5,207 nt of DNA from an uncultured Clostridia bacterium. GTDB taxonomy: Bacteria > Bacillota > Clostridia > Oscillospirales > Ruminococcaceae. Numbering within the stretch: the stretch's first letter is position 1; every line of letters starts with the position of its first letter. Both the position numbers and the translations under genes were made by a program. The stretch is taken from positions 1 through 5,207 of the forward strand of contig CALGTU010000012.1 of NCBI GenBank assembly GCA_937901465.1, written 5' to 3'. This document shows positions 1 to 4,689 of the stretch, one piece after another. The notes beneath the pieces are model-generated. The model made no database searches. It had not been told where the DNA came from and saw only the letters and a list, made by a program, of their open reading frames with translations.

Positions 1-55
1 ACCTTGCAGATGAAAATGGATTTGTTATTGTAAGAGATGTTTTATATGACTACTT
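1..55. repeat. Terminal direct repeat, left copy (55 bp)
   Basis: These 55 bases are identical to the last 55 bases of the window (5153-5207). Position 56 is the first base beyond the match. The repeat lies in coding sequence and encodes the non-LRR linker/cap of an LRR protein (residues ADENGFVIVRDVLYDY). An exact overlap of 55 is what a de Bruijn assembler with k=55 leaves on a circular contig or on a loop closed by a repeat. The identity is seen directly; the assembler explanation is inference. Confidence 0.97.
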
Positions 56-422
56 GGGAAATGCTGAAAAAGTAATAATCCCTGACCATGTTACAAAAAT
101 CGGCGATTTTGCGTTCGAAGGTTGTAAATCTTTAAAAGAGATAACAATTCCTGCTTTTGTTACAGAGATTGGTACATGCGCGTTCAAATGTTGCGAATCT
201 TTAGAAAAGATAATAATTCCTGATTCTGTTACAGTGATTGGTGATTTTGCGTTCTATAATTGTATATTTTTGAAGGAAATAACAATTCCCGATTCTGTTA
301 CAGATATTGGTGATAAGGTGTTCTCTGGTTGCGAAGACCTTGTTATCAAAGCGCCTGAAAATTCTTATGCACAAAAATATGCAGAAGAAAACGGAATGAA
401 ATTTAAAGCCATAAACAGATAA
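1..422 (+). CDS. BspA-like leucine-rich-repeat protein, C-terminal part (5' end runs off the window or joins 4690-5207)
   Basis: The frame is open from base 3 to the TAA at 420-422, with no start codon of its own that makes sense. The TTG at 54 has no ribosome-binding site and lies inside the conserved segment LYDYLGNAEKVIIP, so it is an internal leucine. The frame encodes a cap-like segment (FVIVRDVLYDYLGNAEKVIIP) followed by four 23-residue LRR_5 units starting at 78, 147, 216 and 285. Their consensus is IPDSVTxIGxxAFxxCxSLKEIT. The protein ends with the tail CEDLVIKAPENSYAQKYAEE, typical of LRR_5 proteins. If the window is circular, this is residues 155-294 of the gene that starts at 4690, and the frame is continuous. 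If not, it is the end of a third LRR gene. LRR_5 domains are binding scaffolds; the partner is unknown. No membrane segment or sorting signal is visible at the C-terminus. Confidence 0.9.
   Translation, partial: LADENGFVIVRDVLYDYLGNAEKVIIPDHVTKIGDFAFEGCKSLKEITIPAFVTEIGTCAFKCCESLEKIIIPDSVTVIGDFAFYNCIFLKEITIPDSVTDIGDKVFSGCEDLVIKAPENSYAQKYAEENGMKFKAINR
78..353 (+). repeat. Four in-frame 69-bp LRR units
   Basis: The units start at 78, 147, 216 and 285, each encoding 23 residues beginning IPxxVT. The second unit departs from consensus (IPAFVTEIGTCAFKCC) and the third carries CIFL in place of CxSL. The last unit merges into the C-terminal tail (CEDLVIKAPENSYA). The period is constant and in frame, so this is protein repeat structure, not a CRISPR or iteron array. 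Confidence 0.93.
216..300 (+). repeat. 85-bp duplicated block, copy A (83/85 identical to 5032-5116)
   Basis: This block matches 5032-5116 with two mismatches (T245 versus A, T287 versus C). It spans one whole LRR unit plus the start of the next, beginning exactly at an IPDSV boundary. Both copies share the unusual YNCIFLKEI sequence and the codons tgt ata ttt ttg, unlike neighbouring units. That points to a recent duplication or gene conversion and not to shared family consensus. Confidence 0.92.
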
Positions 423-427
423 TTTTA

Positions 428-456
428 TTGACTTACATAGATATAAGTGATAAAAT
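428..456 (+). promoter_or_regulatory. Promoter P1 (sigma-A type) upstream of the WYL gene
   Basis: The -35 is TTGACT at 428-433, followed by a 17-nt spacer and the -10 TAAAAT at 451-456. An extended -10 TG sits at 448-449. Each hexamer is 5/6 to consensus and the spacing is ideal. Transcription would start near 463, leaving a leader of about 108 nt that carries the palindrome. The promoter begins only 5 bp after the upstream LRR stop codon, and no terminator separates them. It is predicted from sequence alone. Confidence 0.75.
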
Positions 457-495
457 ATGAAAAAAGTTCAGAAAATTATAAAAAATCTTCAATAT

Positions 496-511
496 GTTCG
501 GTTAACCGAAC
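496..511. promoter_or_regulatory. Perfect 16-bp palindrome, probable WYL operator
   Basis: GTTCGGTTAACCGAAC equals its own reverse complement. It is a GC-rich island in very AT-rich surroundings. It sits downstream of P1 and covers or abuts the -35 position of P2, 60 bp before the WYL start codon. Dimeric WYL regulators such as BrxR and CapW bind inverted repeats upstream of their own gene, so autoregulation here is the natural inference. In P1 RNA it could also fold into a 6-bp stem with a UUAA loop. No run of T follows, so it is not a terminator. Confidence 0.75.
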
Positions 512-529
512 GCAAAGAATCGAAAAATA

Positions 530-538
530 TGGTATAAT
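530..538 (+). promoter_or_regulatory. Promoter P2, extended -10
   Basis: TGGTATAAT gives a perfect TATAAT at 533-538 preceded by an extended TGn element at 530-532. At 17-18 nt upstream there is only a poor -35 (around 509-515), overlapping the right edge of the palindrome. A protein bound at 496-511 would therefore either block this promoter or replace its -35 contact. The predicted start is near 545, giving a short leader of about 26 nt. Confidence 0.65.
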
Positions 539-570
539 ATATATATAAGGTAAAAGAAAGGAGAATTTTT

Positions 571-1722
571 ATGGGAGAGAAAAAAGGATACACAGGTCTT
601 CAGGCGAAAAACGAATGTAAGGGCAATGATGTTATTTTGAGAAGAGCTTTTGAGATACTCAGATATTTAAAGCATCATACCGACAAGGATCATCCCACAA
701 CTCAGACCGTAATGCGTGATGCTATCGATAACGTGGGTTCTAAGGGGTCTTTCATCAAGATGATGAAATGTATGGCGAAGGTGCTCAATTTTGATGAAGA
801 TGGATATATCAGGGAAGAAGAAGGCGACCCAAGATTACTATTCAGTGGTTTTGAAAAAATGCATGAGCATAAGGAATTCAAAGAAGGAGGAAGTTTCTCT
901 TTAAAAGATATCTATTATAATCATCCGTTTTCACAGGACGAAGTAAGAAAGATAGTAACCGCCATAAAAACATCAACAATAATTCTTCCCGATGAACAGA
1001 ACAAGCTTATTGAAAAGGTAAAGAGCGAACTTGCATCAGAGCATTTCAAAGACACTTCAGATGCTATATATACCAAAGAGCAGGTTTTCTCAAAATCTTT
1101 CGGAACAAATCTCATAAAGGTTCAGAAAGCAATATCAGAAGGCAGGCAGATAACTTTCAATATGAACTATTATGACGGCAAAAACAAACTTTTAAAATAC
1201 AGAGAATCTCTCAAAATAAGCCCTTGTTTCATTATGGTTGACAGCGGAAAATATTTTGTTGCGGGTTGTTTTGAAAACAACGATAAGAAAAACCTTGCCA
1301 TTATAAGAATAGACCTTATGTCTAAAATTGAGATGACAGAAGAATCAGCAACCAGACTCTATGACATTCCCGAACTTCAGAACGCCTCAAAAGAATATAA
1401 TAAAATCTCTGAAAAAGATTTCAGAGCAAGGCATCTTGATATGTCCTACGATTCGCCGATAATTGTTGAAATGAAGGTCAGAAAGACAGCAAAGACAAAA
1501 AATTCTGTTAATTACACCCCCATTCACGACGCTTTCGGAGATAAATATACAGTAGCCAAAGAATGCGATGACTATGATATTGTAGGAGTAAGATGCAGTA
1601 GATACGGCATTGTAAACTGGGCTTTATCACACGATGAAGTTGAGATTATAAGCCCTGATTCCGTTATCAGAGAAATCAGGGAGAGACTTGATGAATTGAA
1701 TAAAAAATACATAAAGGAGTAA
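571..1722 (+). CDS. WYL-domain transcriptional regulator (383 aa)
   Basis: This is a DNA-binding regulator of the winged-helix/WYL/WCX class. Residues about 20-80 form the N-terminal helical winged-helix region (ILRRAFEILRYLKHH to about FDEDGYI), followed by a helical linker (about 120-190). The WYL domain spans about 190-265, and a C-terminal WCX-like dimerisation domain spans about 294-378 (PIIVEMKV ... VRCSRYGIVNWALSHDEVEIISP). The signature is degenerate: KYFVAG at 227-232 replaces the usual K-W-Y-L, but the conserved arginine is kept (IIRID, R246). WYL pockets sense ligands; in DriD the ligand is single-stranded DNA. The start is fixed by AAAGGAG at 557-563, 7 nt before ATG. The gene leads the operon, follows two promoters and a palindrome, and ends with AAGGAGTAA, which also serves as ribosome-binding site for the next gene. 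Whether it represses or activates cannot be told from sequence. The family call is strong; the ligand is unknown. Confidence 0.9.
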   Translation: MGEKKGYTGLQAKNECKGNDVILRRAFEILRYLKHHTDKDHPTTQTVMRDAIDNVGSKGSFIKMMKCMAKVLNFDEDGYIREEEGDPRLLFSGFEKMHEHKEFKEGGSFSLKDIYYNHPFSQDEVRKIVTAIKTSTIILPDEQNKLIEKVKSELASEHFKDTSDAIYTKEQVFSKSFGTNLIKVQKAISEGRQITFNMNYYDGKNKLLKYRESLKISPCFIMVDSGKYFVAGCFENNDKKNLAIIRIDLMSKIEMTEESATRLYDIPELQNASKEYNKISEKDFRARHLDMSYDSPIIVEMKVRKTAKTKNSVNYTPIHDAFGDKYTVAKECDDYDIVGVRCSRYGIVNWALSHDEVEIISPDSVIREIRERLDELNKKYIKE

Positions 1723-1727
1723 TTTAT

Positions 1728-2579
1728 ATGGATTATTTACAGGATTTAAAAAAAGGGCTTTACACAGATGAAGAGATTCAATATAAGATAAAGAATAATT
1801 ACAGATTAACCCTTGAAGAACTGAAATACAATGAAGAAGATAAATCTGAAGTTGCCAATATAAAAAACTGGCTTCGTTATAGAATTCTTTCTCAGATAAA
1901 AAAAGGAGCAACACACGATTGCGATCGTAGCCCTATCGTTCACGAGATGTATAACAAAATATTTGAGACCGTCGGAAATGAAAAAGGCGAAGACAGGTAT
2001 TTTGAAATAGATAATGTAACTCTCGAAACAGATACAATGAACTCGTTTGCAACGACATTCAATGAATTTATGAGAGTATGGATCAACAACGGAGCCCGAT
2101 TCAATTACAAAACAACCCTCAGTCGTGATATCGATTTTCTCAAATTTATTGATAAGTGGTATGCCCGGACTGAAGATGAGGAAATAAAAGAAGTTATCCG
2201 CTTATTTAACAAGTTTGCAAAACTCACTCATTCACCTGCCAATATGATTCTTGTTCCAAAAGGATATAATTCAGAAAGAGGAAATAGCGGACTAATCAAG
2301 GACTACTGGGATTTAAGCCTCATAGACCTTAAGGGCATATATTCACAGAATGCGTATTACGATGACAGTTATAGATGGTTCTTTGAAAACAAGGATAAGT
2401 TTATGCTTAATGATTGGTTTGATGAAAATGGTAAAGTTAAACCTTTGTTCAAGGACCATTCGTTCAAAAAACCACTTCCCTCTGAAATCGGAGAATTCAA
2501 AGAATGTCTTCAAACTATTATAAAAAGAATTGAAAATCGAAGCAAGTTGCTGGAAGAGAAGCTATCCGAAAAGAATTAA
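1728..2579 (+). CDS. Uncharacterised 283-aa protein, operon member
   Basis: I do not recognise a characterised family with confidence. The protein is soluble and highly charged, with no signal peptide or membrane segment. The N-terminus is helical (MDYLQDLKKGLYTDEEIQYKI). Residues 107-180 hold a segment with many aromatic residues, leading into LTHSPANMILVPKGYNSERG (166-185). That stretch loosely recalls the H-T-x-G-N-x-x-L-x-P-x-x-x-N motif of several uncharacterised bacterial families (for example DUF6994-like proteins, and distantly the DUF1524 HNH segment). DYWDLSLIDLK follows at 192-202. The C-terminus (about 255-283) looks coiled-coil (IIKRIENRSKLLEEKLSEK). The start has AAAGGAG at 1713-1719, overlapping the end of the WYL gene, with 8 nt spacing. 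The 5-nt gap to WYL and 15-nt gap to the phosphatase argue for co-translation and a shared pathway. The gene is certain; its function is open. Confidence 0.92.
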   Translation: MDYLQDLKKGLYTDEEIQYKIKNNYRLTLEELKYNEEDKSEVANIKNWLRYRILSQIKKGATHDCDRSPIVHEMYNKIFETVGNEKGEDRYFEIDNVTLETDTMNSFATTFNEFMRVWINNGARFNYKTTLSRDIDFLKFIDKWYARTEDEEIKEVIRLFNKFAKLTHSPANMILVPKGYNSERGNSGLIKDYWDLSLIDLKGIYSQNAYYDDSYRWFFENKDKFMLNDWFDENGKVKPLFKDHSFKKPLPSEIGEFKECLQTIIKRIENRSKLLEEKLSEKN

Positions 2580-2594
2580 AGGAGAATTTTACAT

Positions 2595-3317
2595 ATGACC
2601 TATTGTATTTCGGATATCCACGGCGATTTCAAGGGCTATAAATATCTTCTGGAAAAGGTGAGTTTTTCTGATAATGATAGACTTTTCGTTCTCGGTGATG
2701 TTATCGACAGAGGCGAGGGTGGAATAGAAATCCTCAAGGATATGATGATGCGCCCGAATGTTTTTCCGATACTTGGCAACCACGAATATATGGCGATTTC
2801 CTGTATAAAATTCTTACTTACAGAAATCACGGAAGAAAGCATAAAGGACCTTGATGAAAATATCATACGGGGACTTATGGAGTGGCAGAATGTCGGCGGG
2901 TATACAACTATGGACGCGTTTCACAGACTTACCCGTGAAGAAAAAGAGGATATCTATGAATATCTGCGTGAATTTTCTCTTTATGAAGAAATAAAAGTAA
3001 ACGGAAAAAAATTCGTTCTCGTTCACGCGGGCATCACGGGGTTTGATGCCAATACTCCGCTTGAAGAATATCCTTTCAGCAATTTTCTTTTTAAAGTGCC
3101 TAACTATAACAGAGTTTACTATCCCGATAAATATCTCGTGACAGGGCATCTTCCTACCTGCGCTATTCATCAGAACAAAAGACCTTATTTCATCTATAAA
3201 GGAAATAACCATATCGCTATCGATTGCGGTTCTTATTGCGGAGGTCAGTTGGGAATGATATGCCTTGACACTATGGAAGAATTCTATTACAACTACAAAG
3301 AAGAAAGGGGTAACTGA
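2595..3317 (+). CDS. PPP-type metallophosphatase (Ser/Thr phosphatase 1 / Ap4A hydrolase-like, 240 aa)
   Basis: This is a calcineurin-like metallophosphoesterase of the bacterial PPP group. The complete metal and phosphate-binding set is present: DIHGD at 7-11, GDVIDRG at 34-40, GNHE at 61-64, VHAG at 143-146 and TGHLPT at 183-188, with a C-terminal IDCGS at 209-213 as in PrpA/PrpE/ApaH relatives. Known members of this group dephosphorylate phosphoproteins or cleave diadenosine polyphosphates and RNA caps using two metal ions, usually Mn or Fe/Zn. The substrate cannot be read from sequence. The length fits PrpA/PrpE (about 220-245 aa) better than ApaH (about 280). There is no signal peptide, so it should be cytoplasmic. 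The ribosome-binding site AAAGGAG (2578-2584) overlaps the previous stop codon, 10 nt before ATG. The second phosphoesterase follows after 3 nt. Confidence 0.93.
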   Translation: MTYCISDIHGDFKGYKYLLEKVSFSDNDRLFVLGDVIDRGEGGIEILKDMMMRPNVFPILGNHEYMAISCIKFLLTEITEESIKDLDENIIRGLMEWQNVGGYTTMDAFHRLTREEKEDIYEYLREFSLYEEIKVNGKKFVLVHAGITGFDANTPLEEYPFSNFLFKVPNYNRVYYPDKYLVTGHLPTCAIHQNKRPYFIYKGNNHIAIDCGSYCGGQLGMICLDTMEEFYYNYKEERGN

Positions 3318-3320
3318 TAT

Positions 3321-4007
3321 ATGGCGTTTTTTATCACGGGGGATATTCACGGAACAACTAATATACATAAATTGCAGAGATTTTTTCTGGGGCGTGAAAA
3401 TGAGTTTTCCAAGGAAGAAGATTATGTTATCATCTGTGGAGATGTAGGGGTATGTGGGTTTTCGGCTGAAGAAGTTGAAACAAGAAGAATATTAAGAGAA
3501 CTGCCTGTTACCACATTGTTTATTGATGGAAATCACGAGAATTTTGAACAGCTTAATTCCTATGCAGAAGAAGAGTGGAATGGCGGAAAGGTTCATTTTA
3601 TCGAAAACGATATTATTCACCTGATGCGTGGGCAGGTTTATGATATCGACGGAACAGTATTCTTTACTTTTGGCGGGGCGTATAGTACCGATAGGATGTA
3701 TAGAAGGGAGGGAGTTTCGTGGTTCCCCGAGGAAATTCCGACAAGGGAAGAATATGAGGAAGGTTTTAAGAATCTCGAGAAAGTTGATTTTAAAGTGGAT
3801 TATATCTGCAGTCATACTGCACCGAGAGAAGTTGCAGCAGCAATAGGTTATGGAGAGATGTCTGATGAGGAAACGGAACTGAGAAGATATCTTCAGCGCA
3901 TAGCAGACTATACGGAATTCGATGCCTGGTATTTCGGGCATTTCCATGAAGATTCAGAAGTAGAAGATATGTTTTATTGCTTGTATGATGATGTTGTAGA
4001 GATTTAG
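3321..4007 (+). CDS. Calcineurin-like metallophosphoesterase (228 aa)
   Basis: This is a second, different metallophosphoesterase (PF00149-type fold). Motifs in order are GDIHG at 7-11, GDVG at 40-43, GNHEN at 70-74, GGAYSTD at 118-124, CSHTAP at 153-158 and GHFHED at 196-201. All five metal-binding blocks are intact, so an active enzyme is expected. Unlike its neighbour it lacks the DRG of PPP phosphatases (GDVG instead) and has the GHFH ending of phosphodiesterase-like members. Substrates in this broad family include phosphodiesters, cyclic nucleotides and nucleic acids; nothing here selects one. The start is ATG at 3321, 3 nt after the upstream stop, with AAAGGGG (3304-3310) inside the preceding gene acting as the ribosome-binding site. 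Such tight coupling suggests a fixed ratio of the two enzymes. There is no signal peptide. Confidence 0.92.
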   Translation: MAFFITGDIHGTTNIHKLQRFFLGRENEFSKEEDYVIICGDVGVCGFSAEEVETRRILRELPVTTLFIDGNHENFEQLNSYAEEEWNGGKVHFIENDIIHLMRGQVYDIDGTVFFTFGGAYSTDRMYRREGVSWFPEEIPTREEYEEGFKNLEKVDFKVDYICSHTAPREVAAAIGYGEMSDEETELRRYLQRIADYTEFDAWYFGHFHEDSEVEDMFYCLYDDVVEI

Positions 4008-4043
4008 CAGAACAGAAGAAATGAAAACTTAAGAAGGAATAAC

Positions 4044-4049
4044 AGGAGG
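4044..4049 (+). promoter_or_regulatory. Ribosome-binding site fixing the LRR start at 4057
   Basis: AGGAGG lies 7 nt before ATG 4057 in the 49-nt gap after the second phosphoesterase. The gap (4008-4056) shows neither a -10 element nor a terminator-like hairpin, so the LRR genes are probably read through from the upstream operon promoter. Confidence 0.85.
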
Positions 4050-4056
4050 AAATAAT

Positions 4057-4668
4057 ATGAGCGATTTTATAATTAAAAATGGAGTTTTAGAAAAATACAC
4101 AGGAAACGAAACCAAGGTAGTAATCCCCGATTCTGTTACAGAGATTGGCGAAGTGGCATTCCTTTGCCAAACAACTTTAAAGGAAATAATAATCCCCTCA
4201 TCTGTTACAAAGATTGGTGAACATGCATTCGTTAGTTGCGTATCTTTAAAAGAGATAACGATCCCTTCATCTGTTACAGAAATCGGTAAATATGCATTCA
4301 GAAATTGCGAATCTTTAGAAAAGATAGCAATACCTTCATCTGTTACAGAGATTGGTAGATGTGCGTTCGAATATTGCGAATCTTTAAAAGAAATAACAAT
4401 CCCCGATTCCGTTAAAGAGATTGGTGGATTCGCGTTCTTTCGTTGCGAATCTTTAAAAGAAATAACAATCCCCGATTCTGTTACAGTGATTTACGATGAG
4501 GCATTCAAAGGTTGCGAATCTTTAAAAGAAATAATAATCCCCGATTCTGTTACAGAGATTGGTGATATGGTATTCTCTAGTTGCGAAGACCTTGTTATCA
4601 AAGCGCCTGAAAATTCTTATGCGCATAAATATGCAAAAGAAAAGAAGATAAAATTTGAGGCTGTATAA
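4057..4668 (+). CDS. Small BspA-like leucine-rich-repeat protein (203 aa), complete
   Basis: The N-terminal cap MSDFIIKNGVLEKYTGNETK is followed by seven 23-residue LRR_5 units (from residue 23, IPDSVTEIGxxAFxxCESLKEI). The tail is CEDLVIKAPENSYAHKYAKE. LRR_5/BspA-like repeats form curved binding scaffolds. The family is best known from secreted adhesins, but this one starts directly with its cap and has no signal peptide, transmembrane helix or LPXTG, so a cytoplasmic role is likely. It lies 49 nt after the phosphoesterase and 21 nt before a paralogous LRR gene that shares almost the same N-terminus. Nucleotide repeats are nearly identical from unit to unit (ccccgattctgttacag recurs), so unit number may vary between strains. 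The binding partner is unknown; a sensor or adaptor for the phosphoesterases is only a guess from position. Confidence 0.93.
   Translation: MSDFIIKNGVLEKYTGNETKVVIPDSVTEIGEVAFLCQTTLKEIIIPSSVTKIGEHAFVSCVSLKEITIPSSVTEIGKYAFRNCESLEKIAIPSSVTEIGRCAFEYCESLKEITIPDSVKEIGGFAFFRCESLKEITIPDSVTVIYDEAFKGCESLKEIIIPDSVTEIGDMVFSSCEDLVIKAPENSYAHKYAKEKKIKFEAV
4081..4141 (+). repeat. 61-bp identity shared by the two LRR gene starts, copy A
   Basis: The run from ggagttttag to ctgttacag is identical to 4714-4774 over 61 bases, including synonymous positions. It covers the end of the N-terminal cap and the first half of the first LRR unit. Perfect identity across silent sites indicates recent gene duplication or gene conversion between the paralogues. 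Confidence 0.95.
4123..4605 (+). repeat. Seven in-frame 69-bp LRR units
   Basis: Units begin at 4123, 4192, 4261, 4330, 4399, 4468 and 4537. All encode IP(D/S)SV(T/K) plus a conserved AF or VF and C. Units 2-4 use IPSSV (tca tct) while units 1 and 5-7 use IPDSV. The two subgroups suggest block-wise amplification inside the gene. Confidence 0.95.
4580..4622 (+). repeat. 43-bp identity at LRR gene 3' ends (matches 328-370)
   Basis: The run coding CEDLVIKAPENSYA is identical at the DNA level to 328-370 near the end of the other LRR gene. Together with the shared 5' 61-mer, this shows that both ends of the paralogues are conserved while the repeat cores differ in number and sequence. Confidence 0.93.
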
Positions 4669-4676
4669 ATTAATAT

Positions 4677-4681
4677 GGAGG
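4677..4681 (+). promoter_or_regulatory. Ribosome-binding site fixing the second LRR start at 4690
   Basis: GGAGG lies 8 nt before ATG 4690, in the 21-nt gap after the first LRR gene. Because the gene has no stop inside the window, this site and the shared N-terminal cap are what define the gene start. Confidence 0.88.
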
Positions 4682-4689
4682 AATTTACA

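Noticed and set aside
78..353. Repeats as a CRISPR array or plasmid iterons
   Set aside because: The period is 69 bp, in frame, with no unique spacers. The units encode a well-known 23-residue LRR_5 consensus.
54..422. Independent gene starting at TTG 54
   Set aside because: There is no ribosome-binding site. The frame is open upstream to base 3, and the TTG is the leucine of a conserved cap motif, so this is the 3' part of a longer LRR gene.
496..511. Palindrome as a rho-independent terminator of the upstream LRR gene
   Set aside because: The stem is only 6 bp and is followed by cgcaaagaatcg, not a T tract. Its position between promoters fits an operator better.
921..1115. Minus-strand open frame inside the WYL gene
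   Set aside because: It is a shadow of a strongly supported + strand gene, with no convincing ribosome-binding site or protein motif.
1627..1914. Minus-strand frame with hydrophobic residues across the WYL/283-aa gene border
   Set aside because: It overlaps two coding genes and their shared ribosome-binding site. The composition is what results from reading AT-rich coding DNA in reverse.
2814..3368. 184-codon minus-strand frame
   Set aside because: It lies opposite a phosphatase with all catalytic motifs and shows no recognisable domain of its own.
3265..3447. + strand 60-codon frame across the junction of the two phosphoesterases
   Set aside because: It overlaps both genes in another frame and has no separate ribosome-binding site. 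The 3-nt gap and the intact motifs explain the region.
3628..3846. + strand 72-codon frame inside the second phosphoesterase
   Set aside because: It is out of frame within conserved catalytic sequence and has no start signal.
3492..3947. 151-codon minus-strand frame
   Set aside because: It is a shadow of the second metallophosphoesterase, with no domain and no start signal.
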